Below, piece by piece: positions 44,725 to 57,849 of a stretch of 64,000 bases of DNA. Under the pieces are notes generated by a model, which did no database searches, was not told the DNA's origin, and saw nothing but the letters and a program-made list of their open reading frames with translations. Made by a program: the position numbers and the translations under genes. Position 1 is the stretch's first letter, and each line of letters opens with the position of its first letter. Source of the stretch: Rhipicephalus microplus (Eukaryota > Arthropoda > Arachnida > Ixodida > Ixodidae); the NCBI RefSeq assembly GCF_043290135.1, contig NC_134701.1:6292001-6356000 (forward strand), given 5' to 3'.

Positions 44725-47322
44725 GCACGACTGTCTCCGTGGCGCAATTGGCTAGCGCGATCGACTGTTAACTGAAAGGTTGGATGTTCGAGCCCTCCCG
44801 GGAGTAGTGTGTTGCTTTTTTTTCTTTGGGCTGATAGCTTCGAAGATATGTTCTGATGGTGGTGAGAGTAGAGCAGAACTGTCTCCGTGGCGCAATTGGC
44901 TGCCGCGATCGGCTGTTAACCGAAAGGTTGGAGGTACGAGCCCACCCGGTGGAGGTGCGGCGCTTTTTTTTCTTTGGGCTGATAGCTTTGAAGATATGTT
45001 CTGATGGTGGTGAGAGTGGAGCACGACTGTCTCCTCGGCGCAATTGGCTAGCGCGATCGGCTGTTAACCGAAAGGTTGGAGGTTCGAGCCCACCCGGTGG
45101 TGGTGCGGCGCTTTTTTTCCTTTGGGCTGATAGCTCTGAAGAAATCTTCTGACGGTGGTGAGAGTGAAGCACGACTGTCTTCGTGGCGCAATTGGCTATG
45201 CGATCGGCTGTTAACTGAATGGTTGGAGGTTCGAGCCCTCCCGGGAGTGGTGTGTTGCTTTTTTTTCTTTGGGCTGATAGCTTTCAAAATATGTTCTGAT
45301 GGTGGTGAGTGTGGAGCAGGACTGTCTCCGTGAAGCAATTGGCTAGCGCGATCGGCTGTTAACCGAAAGGTTGGAGGTACGAGCCCACCCGGTGGAGGTG
45401 CGGCGCTTTTTTTTCTTTGGGCTGATAGCTCTGAAGAAATGTTCTGACGGTGGTGTGAGTGGAGCACGACTGTCTCCGCGGCGCAATTGGCTAGCGCGAT
45501 CGGCTGTTAACCGAAAGGTTGGAGGTTCGAGCCCTCCCGGGAGTGGTGTGTTGCTTTTTTTTCTTTGGGCTGATAGCTTTGAAGATATGTTCTGATGGTG
45601 TTGAGAGTGGAGCAGGACTGTCTCCGTGGCGCAATTGGCTAGCGCGATTGGCTGTTAACCGAAAGGTTGGAGGTACGAGCCCACCCGGTGGTGGTGCGGC
45701 GCTTTTTTTCTTTGAGCTGATAGCTCTGAAGAAATGTTCTGACGGTGGTGAGAGTGGAGCACGACTGTCTCCGTGGCGCATTTGGCTAGCGCGATCGGCT
45801 GTTAACCGAAAGGTTGGAGCTACGAGCCCTCCCGAAAGTGGTGTGTTGCTTTTTTTATTTCGGCCTGAAAGCTATGAAGATATGTTCTGATGCTGGTGAG
45901 AGTGGTGCCCGACTCTCCGTGGCGCAATCTGCTAGCGCGATCGGCTGTTAACCGAAAGGTTGGAGGTACGAGCCCACGCAGTGGTGGTGCGGCGCCTTTT
46001 TTTTCTTTGGGCTGGTAGCTTTGAAGATATGTTCTGATGGTGGTGAAAGTGGAGCACGACTGTCTCCGTGGCGCAATAGGCTATTCGATCGGCTGTTAAC
46101 TGAAAGGTTGGATGTTCGAGCCCTCCCGGGAGTAGTGTGTTGCTTTTTTTCTTTGGGCTGATAGCTTCGAAGATATGTTCTGATGGTGGTGAGAGTGGAG
46201 CAGGACTGTCTCCGTGGCGCAATTGGCTGCCGCGATCGGCTGTTAACCGAAAGGTTGGAGGTGCGAGCCTACCCGGTGGAGGTGGGGCGCTTTTTTTTCT
46301 TTGGGCTGATAGCTTTGAAGATATGTTCTCATGGTGGTGAGAGTGGAGCACGACAGTCTCCGTGGCGAAATCGGCTAACGCGATCGGCTGTTAACTGAAA
46401 GGTTGGAGGTACGAGCCCACCCGGTGGTGGTGCGGCGCTTTTTTTTCTTTGGGCTGATAGCTTTGAAGATATGTTCTGATGGTGGTGAGAGTGGAGCACG
46501 ACTGTCTCCATGGCGCAATTGGCTATTCGATCGGCTGTTAACCGAAAGGTTTGAGGTTCGAGCCCTTCCGGGAGTGTTGTGTTGCTTTTTTTTATTTTGG
46601 GCTGATAGCTTTGAAGATATGTAATGATGGTGGTGAGAGTGGAGCACGACTGTCTCTGTGGCGCAATTGGCTAGCGCGATCGGCGGTTAACCGAAAGGTT
46701 GGAGGTTCGAGCCCTCCCGGGAGTGGTGTGTTGCTTTTTTTATGTTGGGCTGATAGCTTTGAAAATATGTTCTGATGGTGGTGAGTGTGGAGCAGGACTG
46801 TCTCCGTGGCGCAATTGGCTAGCGCGATCGGCTGTTAACCGAAAGGTTGGAGGTACGAGCCTACCCGGTGGAGGTGCGGCGCTTTTTTTCTTTGGGCTGA
46901 TAGCTTTGAAGATATGTTCTGATGGTGGTGAGAGTGGAGCACGACTGTCTCCGTGGCGCAATTGGCTAGCGCGATCGGCTGTTAACCGAAAGGTTGGAAG
47001 TTGGAGCCCACCCGGTGGTGGTGCGGCGATTTTTTTCCTTTTGGCTGATAGCTTTGAAGATATGTTCTGATGGTGGTGAGAGTGGAGCAGGACTGTCTCC
47101 GTGGCGCAATCGGCTAACGCGATCGGCTGTTAACCGAAAGGTTGGAGGTACGAGCCCTCCCGGGAGTGGTGTGTTGCTTTTTTTTCTTTGGGCTGATAGC
47201 TTTGAAGATATGTTCTGATGGTGGTGAGAGTGGAGCAGGACTGTCTCCTTGGCGCAATTGGCTAGCGCGATCGGCTGTTAACCGAAAGGTTGGAGGTACG
47301 AGCCCACCCGGTGGTGGTGCGG
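44725..47322 (+). repeat. Copied block F, copy 2
   Basis: Second copy of 41333-43930. Its right part is also repeated near 61790-62590 (offset 15041). Confidence 0.77.
45472..45545 (+). tRNA. tRNA-Asn(GTT)-like unit with C8, block copy
   Basis: C8 lineage member displaced 3392 bp from 42080, unchanged in the tRNA body. Confidence 0.6.
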
Positions 47323-48718
47323 CACTTTTTTTCTTTGGGCTGATAGCTCTGAAGAAATGTTCTGACGGTGGTGAGAGTGGAGCACGACTGTCTCCGTGGC
47401 GCATTTGGCTAGCGCGATCGGCTGTTAACCGAAAGGTTGGAGGTACGAGCCCTCCCGGGAGTGGTGTGTTGCTTTTTTTCTTTCGGCCTGAAAGCTATGA
47501 AGATATGTTCTGATACTGGTGAGAGTGGAGCCCGACTCTCCGTGGCGAAATCGGCTAGCGCGATCGGCTGTTACCCGAAAGGTTGGAGGTACGAGCCCAC
47601 GCAGTGGTGGTGCGGCGCCTTTTTTTTCTTTGGGCTGATAGCTTTGAAGATATGTTCTGATGGTGGTGAGAGTGGAGCACGACTGTCTCCGTGGCGCAAT
47701 AGGCTATTCGATCGGCTGTTAACTGAAAGGTTGGATGTTCGAGCCCTCCCGGGAGTAGTGTGTTGCTTTTTTTTCTTTGGGCTGATAGCTTCGAAGATAT
47801 GTTCTGATGGTGGTGAGAGTGGAGCAGGACTGTCTCCGTGGCGCAATTGGCTGCCGCGATCGGCTGTTAACCGAAAGGTTGGAGGTGCGAGCCTACCCGG
47901 TGGAGGTGCGGCGCTTTTTTTTCTTTGGGCTGATAGCTTTGAAGATATGTTCTGATGGTGGTGAGAGTGGAGCACGACTGTCTCCGTGGCGGAATCGGCT
48001 AACGCGATCGGCTGTTAACCGAAAGGTTGGAGGTACGAGCCCTCCCGGGAGTGGTGTGTTGCTTTTTTTATTTTGGGCTGATAGCTTTGAAGATATGTTC
48101 TGATGGTGGTGAGAGTGGAGCACGACTGTCTCCGTGGCGCAATTGGCTAGCGCGATCGGCTGTTAACCGAAAGGTTGGAGGTACGAGCCCACCCGGTGGT
48201 GGTGCGGCGCTTTTTTTTCTTTGAGCTGATAGCTTTGAAGATATGTTCTGATGGTGGTGAGAGTAGAGCACGACTGTCTCCATGGCGCAATTGGCTATTC
48301 GATCGGCTGTTAACTGAAAGGTTTGAGGTTCGAGCCCTTCCGGGAGTGTTGTGTTGCTTTTTTTATTTTGGGCTGATAGCTTTGAAGATATGTAATGATG
48401 GTGGTGAGAGTGAAGCACGACTGTCTCTGTGGCGCAATTGGCTAGCGCGATCGGCGGTTAACAGAAAGGTTGGAGGTTCGAGCCCTCCCGGGAGTGGTGT
48501 GTTGCTTTTTTTATTTTGGGCTGATAGCTTTGAAAATATGTTCTGATGGTGGTGAGTGTGGAGCAGGACTGTCTCCGTGGCGCAATTGGCTAGCGCGATC
48601 GGCTGTTAACCGAAAGGTTGGAGGTACGAGCCTACCCGGTGGAGGTGCGGCGCTTTTTTTTCTTTGGGCTGATAGCTTTGAAGAAATGTTCTGACGGTGG
48701 TGAGAGTGGAGCACGACT

Positions 48719-48791
48719 GTCTTCATGGCGCAATTGGCTATGTGATCGGCTGTGAACTGAAGAGGTTGGAGGTTCGAGTCCCGCGGGAGTG
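48719..48791 (+). pseudogene. tRNA-like unit with His anticodon GTG
   Basis: Loop CTGTGAA gives GTG at 48752-48754. Surrounding changes (GTCTTCA, TATGTG, CTGAAGAGG, TTCGAGTCCCGC) place it in the GTC lineage, so GTG probably arose from or beside GTC. Confidence 0.58.
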
Positions 48792-49498
48792 GTGTATTGC
48801 TTTTTTTGGGCTGATAGCTTTGAAGATATGTAATGATGGTGGTGAGAGTGGAGCACGACTGTCTCCATGGCGCAATTGGATATTCGATCGGCTGTTAACT
48901 GAAAGGTTTGAGGTTCGAGCCCTTCCGGGAGTGGTGTGTTGCTTTTTTTATTTTGGGCTGATAGCTTTGAAGATATGTTTTGATGGTGGTGAGTGTGGAG
49001 CAGGACTGTCTCCGTGGCGCAATTGGCTAGCGCGATCGGCTGTAAACCGAAAGGTTGGAGGTACGAGCCTACTCAGTGGAGGTGCGGCGCTTTTTTTTCT
49101 TTGGGCTGATAGCTTTGAAGATATGTTCTGATGGTGGTGAGAGTGGAGCAGGACTGTCTCCGTGGCGCAATCGGCTAACGCGATCGGCTGTTAACCGAAA
49201 GGTTGGAGGTACGAGCCCTCCCGGGAGTGGTGTGTTGCTTGTTTTATTTTGGGCTGATAGCTTTGAAGATATGTTCTGATGGTGGTGAGAGTGGAGCACG
49301 ACTGTCTCCGTGGCGCAATGGGCTAGCGCGATCGGCTGTTAACCAAAAGGTTTGAGGTACGAGCCCACCCGGTGGTGGTGCGGCGCTTTTTTTTCTTTGG
49401 GCTGATAGCTTTGAAGATATGTTCTGATGGTGGTGAGAGTGGAGCACGACAGTCTCCGTGGCGCAATCGGCTAACGCGATCGGCTGTTAACTGAAAGG

Positions 49499-50502
49499 TT
49501 GGATGTTCGAGCCCTCCCGGGAGTAGTGTGTTGCTTTTTTTTCTTTGGGCTGATAGCTTCGAAGATATGTTCTGATGGTGGTGAGAGTGGAGCAGGACTG
49601 TCTCCGTGGCGCAATTGGCTGCCGCGATCGGCTGTTAACCGAAAGGTTGGAGGTGCGAGCCTACCCGGTGGAGGTGGGGCGCTTTTTTTTCTTTGGGCTG
49701 ATAGCTTTGAAGATATGTTCTGATGGTGGTGAGAGTGGAGCACGACAGTCTCCGTGGCGCAATCGGCTAACGCGATCGGCTGTTAACTGAAAGGTTGGAG
49801 GTACGAGCCCACCCGGTGGTGGTGCGGCGCTTTTTTTTCTTTGGGCTGATAGCTTTGAAGATATGTTCTGATGGTGGTGAGAGTGGAGCACGACTGTCTC
49901 CATGGCGCAATTGGCTATTCGATCGGCTGTTAACTGAAAGGTTTGAGGTTCGAGCCCTTCCGGGAGTGTTGTGTTGCTTTTCTTATTTTGGGCTGATAGC
50001 TTTGAAGATATGTAATGATGGTGGTGAGAGTGGAGCACGACTGTCTCTGTGGCGCAATTGGCTAGCGCGATCGGCGGTTAACCGAAAGGTTGGAGGTTCG
50101 AGCCCTCCCGGGAGTGGTGTGTTGCTTTTTTTATTTTGGGCTGATAGCTTTGAAAATATGTTCTGATGGTGGTGAGTGTGGAGCAGGACTGTCTCCGTGG
50201 CGCAATGGGCTAGCGCGATCGGCTGTTAACCGAAAGGTTGGAGGTACGAGCCTACCCGGTGGAGGTGCGGCGCTTTTTTTCTTTGGGCTGATAGCTTTGA
50301 AGATATGTTCTGATGGTGGTGAGAGTGGAGCACGACTGTCTCCGTGGCGCAATTGGCTAGCGCGATCGGCTGTTAACCGAGAGGTTGGAAGTTGGAGCCC
50401 ACCCGGTGGTGGTGCGGCGATTTTTTTCCTTTTGGCTGATAGCTTTGAAGATATGTTCTGATGGTGGTGAGAGTGGAGCAGGACTGTCTCCGTGGCGCAA
50501 TC
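49499..50502 (+). repeat. Copied block F, partial copy 3
   Basis: Matches 46107-47111 at an offset of 3391-3392 bp and ends where the ATCGGCTAGCGCTATCGG marker unit of the next block begins. Confidence 0.72.
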
Positions 50503-53441
50503 GGCTAGCGCTATCGGCTGTTAACCGAAAGGTTGGAGGTTCGGGCCCACCCGGTGGTGGTGCGGCGCTTTTTTTTCTTTGGGCTGATAGCTTTGAAGAT
50601 ATGTTCTGATGGTGGTGAGAGTGGAGCACGATTGTCTCCGTGGCGCAATTGGCTAGCGCGATCGGCTGTTAACCGAAAGGTTAGAGGTACGAGCCCACCC
50701 GGTGGTGGTGCGGCGCTTTTTTTTCTTTGGGCTGATAGCTTTGAAGATATGTTCTGATGGTGGTGAGAGTGGAGCAGGACTGTCTCCGTGGCGCAATCGG
50801 CTAACGCGATCGGCTGTTAACCGAAAGGTTGGAGGTACGAGCCCTCCCGGGAGTGGCGTGTTGCTTTTTTTATTTTTGGCTGATAGCTTTGAAGTTATGT
50901 TCTGATGGTGGTGAGAGTGTAGCACGACTGTCTCCGTGGCGCAATTTGCTAGCGCGATCGGCTGTTAACCGAAAGGTTGGAGGTACGAGCCCACCTGGTG
51001 GTGGTGCGGCGCTTTTTTTTTCTTTGGGCTGATAGCTTTGAAGATATGTTCTGATGGTGGTGAGAGTGGAGCACGACTGTCTCCATGGCGCAATTGGATA
51101 TTCGATCGGCTGTTAACTGACAGGTTTGAGGTTCGAGCCCTTCCGGGAGTGGTGTGTTGCTTTTTTTATTTTGGGCTGATAGCTTTGAAGATATGTTTTG
51201 ATGGTGGTGAGTGTGGAGCAGGACTGTCTCCGTGGCTCAATTGGCTAGCGCGATCGGCTGTAAACCGAAAGGTTGGAGGTACGAGCCTACTCAGTGGAGG
51301 TGCGGCGCTTTTTTTTCTTTGGGCTGATAGCTTTGAAGATATGTTCTGATGGTGGTGAGAGTGGAGCAGGACTGTCTCCGTGGCGCAATCGGCTAACGCG
51401 ATCGGCTGTTAAACGAAAGGTTGGAGGTACGAGCCCTCCCGGGAGTGGTGTGTTGCTTGTTTTATTTTGGGCTGATAGCTTTGAAGATATGTTCTGATGG
51501 AGGTGAGAGTGGAGGACGACTGTCTCCGTGGCGCAATGGGCTAGCGCGATCGGCTGTTAACCGAAAGGTTTGACGTACGAGCCCACCCGGTGGTGGTGCG
51601 GCGCTTTTTTTTTCTTTGGGCTGATAGCTTTGAAGATATGTTCTGATTGTGGTGAGAGTAGAGCACGACTGTCTCCATGGCGCAATGGGCTATTCAATCG
51701 GCTGTTAACTGAAAGGTTTGAGTTTCGAGCCCTTGGAGCGAGTGGTGTGTTGCTTTTTTTATTTTGGGCTGATAGCTTTGAAGATATGTAATGATGGTGG
51801 TGAGAGTGGAGCACGACTGTCTCCGTGGCGCAATTGGCTAGCGCGATCGGCTGTTAACCGAAAGGTTGGAGGTACGAGCCCACCCGGTGGTGGTGCGGCG
51901 CTTTTTTTTCTTTGGGCTGATAGCTTTGAAGATATGTTCTGATGGTGGTGAGAGTGGAGCACGACTGTCTCCATGGCGCAATTGGCTATTCGATCGGCTG
52001 TTAACTGAAAGAATTGAGGTTCGAGCCCTTCTAGGAGTGGTGCGGCGCTTTTTTTCTTTGGGCTGATAGCTTTGAAGAAATGTTCTGATGGTGGTGAGAG
52101 TTGAGCACGTCTGTCTCTGTGGCGCAATTGGCTAGCGCGGTCGGCTGTTAACCGAAAGGTTGGAGGTTCGAACCCTCCCGAGAGTGGTGTGTTGCTTTTT
52201 TTATTTTTTGCTGATAGCTTTGAAGATATGTTCTGATGGTGGTGAGAGTGGAGCACGACTGTCTCCGTGGCGCAATAGGCTATTCGATCGGCTGTTAACT
52301 GAAAGGTTGGATGTTCGAGAACTCCCGGGAGTAGTGTGTTGCTTTTTTTTCTTTGGGCTGATAACTTCGAAGATATGTTCTGATGGTGGTGAGAGTGGAG
52401 CAGGACTGTCTCCGTGGCGCAATTGGCTGCCGCGATCGGCTGTTAACCGAAAGGTTCGAGGTGCGAGCCTACCCGGTGGAGGTGCGGCGCTTTTTTTTCT
52501 TTGGGCTGATAGCTTTGAAGATATGTTCTGATGGTGGTGAGAGTGGAGCACGACTGTCTCCGTGGCGCAATCGGCTAACGCGATCGGCTGTTAACCGAAA
52601 GGTTGGAGGTACGAGCCCTCCCGGGAGTGGTGTGTTGCTTTTTTTATTTTGGGCTGATAGCTTTGAAGATATGTTCTGATGGTGGTGAGAGTGGAGCACG
52701 ACTGTCTCCGTGGCGCAATTGGCTAGCGCGATCGGCTGTTAACCGAAAGGTTGGAGGTACGAGCCCACCCGGTGGTGGTGCGGCGCTTTTTTTTCTTTGG
52801 GCTGATAGCGTTGAAGATATGTTCTGATGGTGGTGAGAGTGGAGCACGACTGTCTCCATGGCGCAATTGGCTATTCGATCGGCTGTTAACTGAAAGGTTT
52901 GAGGTTCGAGCCCTTCCGGGAGTGTTGTGTTGCTTTTTTTATTTTGGGCTGATAGCTTTGAAGATATGTAATGATGGTGGTGAGAGTGGAGCACGGCTGT
53001 CTCTGTGGCGCAATTGGCTAGCGCGATCGGCGGTTAACCGAAAGGTTGGAGGTTCGAGCCCTCCCGAGAGTGGTGTGTTGCTTTTTTTATTTTGGGCTGA
53101 TAGCTTTGAAAATATGTTCTGATGGTGGTGAGTGTGGAGCAGGACTGTCTCCGTGGCGCAATTGGCTAGCGCGATCTGCTGTTAACCGAAAGGTTGGAGG
53201 TACGAGCCTACCCGGTGGAGGTGCGGCGCTTTTTTTCTTTGGGCTGATAGCTTTGAAGATATGTTCTGATGATGGTGAGAGTGGAGCACGACTGTCTCCG
53301 TGGCGCAAGTGGCTAGCGCGATCGGCTGTTAACCGAGAGGTTGGAAGTTGGAGCCCTCCCGGTGGTGGTGCGGCGATTTTTTTCCTTTTGGCTGATAGCT
53401 CTGAAGAAATGTTCTGACGGTGGTGAGAGTGGAGCACGACT

Positions 53442-53514
53442 GTCTTCATGGCGCAATTGGCTATGTGATCGGCTGTCAACTGAAGAGGTTGGAGGTTCGA
53501 GTCCCGCGGGAGTG
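53442..53514 (+). pseudogene. tRNA-like unit with Asp anticodon GTC
   Basis: GTC at 53475-53477, acceptor GTCTTCA, and an extra G after the anticodon stem (CTGAAGAGG). It is followed by an uninterrupted copy of the LINE target spacer. Confidence 0.58.
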
Positions 53515-56387
53515 GTGTATTGCTTTTTTTGGCTGATAGCTTTGAAGATGTGTTCTGATGGTGGTAAGAGTGGAGCACGACTGTCTCCGTGGCGCAATTG
53601 GCTAGCGCTATCGGCTGTTAACCGAAAGGTTGGAGGTTCGGGCCCACCTGGTGGTGGTGCGGCGCTTTTTTTTCTTTGGGCTGATAGCTTTGAAGATATG
53701 TTCTGTTGGTGGTGAGAGTGGAGCACGATTGTCTCCGTGGCGCAATTGGCTAGCGCGATCGGCTGTTAACCGAAAGGTTAGAGGTACGAGCCCACCCGGT
53801 GGTGGTGCGGCGCTTTTTTTTCTTTGGGCTGATAGCTTTGAAGATATGTTCTGATGGTGGTGAGAGTGGAGCAGGACTGTCTCCGTGGCGCAATCGGCTA
53901 ACGCGATCGGCTGTTAACCGAAAGGTTGGAGGTACGAGCCCTCCCGGGAGTGGCGTGTTGCTTTTTTTATTTTTTGCTGATAGCTTTGAAGTTATGTTCT
54001 GATGGTGGTGAGACTGTAGCACGACTGTCTCCGTGGCGCGATTTGCTAGCGCGATCGGCTGTTAACCGAAAGGTTGGAGGTACGAGCCCACCTGGTGGTG
54101 GTGCGGCGCTTTTTTTTCTTTGGGCTGATAGCTTTGAAGATATGTTCTGATGGTGGTGAGAGTGGAGCACGACTGTCTCCATGGCGCAATTGGATATTCG
54201 ATCGGCTGTTAACTGAAAGGTTTGAGGTTCGAGCCCTTCCGGGAGTGGTGTGTTGCTTTTTTTATTTTGGGCTGATAGCTTTGAAGATATGTTTTGATGG
54301 TGGTGAGTGTGGAGCAGGACTGTCTCCGTGGCGCAATCGGCTAACGCGATCGGCTGTTAACCGAAAGGTTGGAGGTACGAGCCCTCCCGGGAGTGGTGTG
54401 TTGCTTGTTTTATTTTGGGCTGATAGCTTTGAAGATATGTTCTGATGGTGGTGAGAGTGGAGCACGACTGTCTCCGTGGCGCAATGGGCTAGCGCGATCG
54501 GCTGTTAACCGAAAGGTTTGAGGTACGAGCCCTCCCGGTGGTGGTGCGGCGCTTTTTTTTCTTTGGGCTGATAGCTTTGAAGATATGTTCTGATGGTGGT
54601 GAGAGTAGAGCACGACTGTCTCCATGGCGCAATGGGCTATTCAATCGGCTGTTAACTGAAAGGTTTGAGTTTCGAGCCCTTGCGCGAGTGGTGTGTTGCT
54701 TTTTTTATTTTGGGCTGATAGCTTTGAAGATATGTAATGATGGTGGTGAGAGTGGAGCACGACTGTCTCCGTGGCGCAATTGGCTAGCGCGATCGGCTGT
54801 TAACCGAAAGGTTGGAGGTACGAGCCCACCCGGTGGTGGTGCGGCGCTTTTTTTTCTTTGGGCTGATAGCTTTGAAGATATGTTCTGATGGTGGTGAGAG
54901 TGGAGCACGACTGTCTCCATGGCGCAATTGGCTATTCGATCGGCTGTTAACTGAAAGAATTGAGGTTCGAGCCCTTCCAGGAGTGGTGCGGCGCTTTTTT
55001 TCTTTGGGCTGATAGCTTCGAAGAAATGTTCTGATGGTGGTGAGAGTTGAGCACGTCTGTCTCTGTGGCGCAATTGGCTAGCGCGGTCGGCTGTTAACCG
55101 AAAGGTTGGAGGTTCGAACCCTCCCGAGAGTGGTGTGTTGCTTTTTTTATTTTTTGCTGATAGCTTTGAAGATATGTTCTGATGGTGGTGAGAGTGGAGC
55201 ACGACTGTCTCCGTGGCGCAATAGGCTATTCGATCGGCTGTTAACTGAAAGGTTGGATGTTCGAGCCCTCCCGGGAGTAGTGTGTTGCTTTTTTTTCTTT
55301 GGGCTGATAACTTCGAAGATATGTTCTGATGGTGGTGAGAGTGGAGCAGGACTGTCTCCGTGGCGCAATTGGCTGCCGCGATCGGCTGTTAACCGAAAGG
55401 TTCGAGGTGCGAGCCTACCCGGTGGAGGTGCGGCGCTTTTTTTTCTTTGGGCTGATAGCTTTGAAGATATGTTCTGATGGTGGTGAGAGTGGAGCACGAC
55501 TGTCTCCGTGGCGCAATCGGCTAACGCGATCGGCTGTTAACCGAAAGGTTGGAGGTACGAGCCCTCCCGGGAGTGGTGTGTTGCTTTTTTTATTTTGGGC
55601 TGATAGCTTTGAAGATATGTTCTGATGGTGGTGAGAGTGGAGCACGACTGTCTCCGTGGCGCAATTGGCTAGCGCGATCGGCTGTTAACCGAAAGGTTGG
55701 AGGTACGAGCCCACCCGGTGGTGGTGCGGCGCTTTTTTTTCTTTGGGCTTATAGCTTTGAAGATATGTTCTGATGGTGGTGAGAGTGGAGCACGACTGTC
55801 TCCATGGCGCAATTGGCTATTCGATCGGCTGTTAACTGAAAGGTTTGAGGTTCGAGCCCTTCCGGGAGTGTTGTGTTGCTTTTTTTATTTTGGGCTGATA
55901 GCTTTGAAGATATGTAATGATGGTGGTGAGAGTGGAGCACGGCTGTCTCTGTGGCGCAATTGGCTAGCGCGATCGGCGGTTAACCGAAAGGTTGGAGGTT
56001 CGAGCCCTCCCGAGAGTGGTGTGTTGCTTTTTTTATTTTGGGCTGATAGCTTTGAAAATATGTTCTGATGGTGGTGAGTGTGGAGCAGGACTGTCTCCGT
56101 GGCGCAATTGGCTAGCGCGATCTGCTGTTAACCGAAAGTTTGGAGGTACGAGCCTACCCGGTGGAGGTGCGGCGCTTTTTTTCTTTGGGCTGATAGCTTT
56201 GAAGATATGTTCTGATGATGGTGAGAGTGGAGCACGACTGTCTCCGTGGCGCAATTGGCTAGCGCGATCGGCTGTTAACCGAGAGGTTGGAAGTTGGAGC
56301 CCACCCGGTGGTGGTGCGGCGATTTTTTTCCTTTTGGCTGATAGCTCCGAAGAAATGTTCTGACGGTGGTGAGAGTGGAGCACGACT

Positions 56388-56460
56388 GTCTCCATGGCGC
56401 AATTGGCTATGTGATCGGCTGTCAACTGAAGAGGTTGCAGGTTCGAGTCCCGCGGGAGTG
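56388..56460 (+). pseudogene. tRNA-like unit with Asp anticodon GTC
   Basis: GTC at 56421-56423, block copy of the unit at 53442 with GCAGG for GGAGG in the T stem. It precedes the second empty target spacer. Confidence 0.58.
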
Positions 56461-57849
56461 GTGTATTGCTTTTTTTTGGGCTGATAGCTTTGAAGATGTG
56501 TTCTGATGGTGGTAAGAGTGGAGCACGACTGTCTCCGTGGCGCAATTGGCTAGCGCTATCGGCTGTTAACCGACAGGTTGGAGGTTGGGGCCCACCTGGT
56601 GGTGGTGCGGCGCTTTTTTTTCTTTGGGCTGATAGCTTTGAAGATATGTTCTGATGGTGGTGAGAGTGGAGCACGACTGTCTCCGTGGCGCAATTAGCTA
56701 GCGCGATCGGCTGTTAACCGAAAGGTTGAAGGTACGAGCCCACCCGGTGGTGGTGCGGCGCTTTTTTTTCTTTGGGCTGATAGCTTTGAAGATATGTTCT
56801 GATGGTGGTGAGAGTGGAGCAGGACTGTCTCCGTGGCGCAATCGGCTAAGGCGATCGGCTGTTAACCGAAAGGTTGGAGGTACGAGCCCTCCCGGGAGTG
56901 GCGTGTTGCTTTTTTATTTTGGGCTGATAGCTTTGAAGTTATGTTCTGATGGTGGTGAGAGTGTAGCACGACTGTCTCCGTGGCGCAATTTGCTAGCGCG
57001 ATCGGCTGTTAACCGAAAGGTTGGAGGTAGGAGCCCACCTGGTGGTGGTGCGGCGCTTTTTTTTCTTTGGGCTGATAGCTTTGAAGATATGTTCTGATGG
57101 TGGTGAGAGTGGAGCACGACTGTCTCCATGGCGCAATTGGCTATTCGATCGGCTGTTAACTGAAAGGTTTGAGGTTCGAGCCCTTCCGGGAGTGGTGTGT
57201 TGCTTTTTTTATTTTGGGCTGATAGCTTTGAAGATATGTAATGATGGTGGTGAGAGTGGAGCACGACTGTCTCCGTGGCGCAATTGGCTAGCGCGATCGG
57301 CTGTTAACCGAAAGTTTGGAGGTACGAGCCCACCCGGTGGTGGTGCGGCGCTTTTTTTTCTTTGGGCTGATAGCTTTGAAGATATGTTCTGATGGTGGTG
57401 AGAGTGGAGCACGACTGTCTCCATGGCGCAATTGGCTATTCGATCGGCTGTTAACTGAAAGAATTGAGGTTCGAGCCCTTCCAGGAGTGGTGCGGCGCTT
57501 TTTTTTCTTTGGGCTGATAGCTTTGAAGAAATGTTCTGATGGTGGTGAGAGTTGAGCACGTCTGTCTCCGTGGCGCAATTGGCTAGCGCGGTCGGCTGTT
57601 AATCGAAAGGTTGGAGGTTCGAACCCTCCCGAGAGTGGTGTGTTGCTTTTTTTATTTTTTACTGATAGCTTTGAAAATATGTTTAATGGTGGTGAGTGTG
57701 GAGCAGGACTGTCCCCATGACGCAATTGGCGAGCTCGATCGCCTGTTAACCGAAAGGTTGGAGGTACGAGCCCACCCGGTGGAGGTGCGGCGCTTTTTTT
57801 TCTTTGGACTGATAGCTTTGAAGATATGTCCTGATGGTGGTGAGAGTGG

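Larger units (their letters stand above)
50491..57700 (+). repeat. Tandem higher-order repeat of about 3 kb, two full copies and a partial third
   Basis: The marker D-arm variant GCGCTATCGG occurs at 50508, 53605 and 56553, spacings of 3097 and 2948 bp. Units after each marker follow the same order. Copies 1 and 2 align at 2946 bp from about 51760 to 53580. Only the first two contain the full set; copy 3 is shorter and joins a different block near 57660. Confidence 0.75.
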
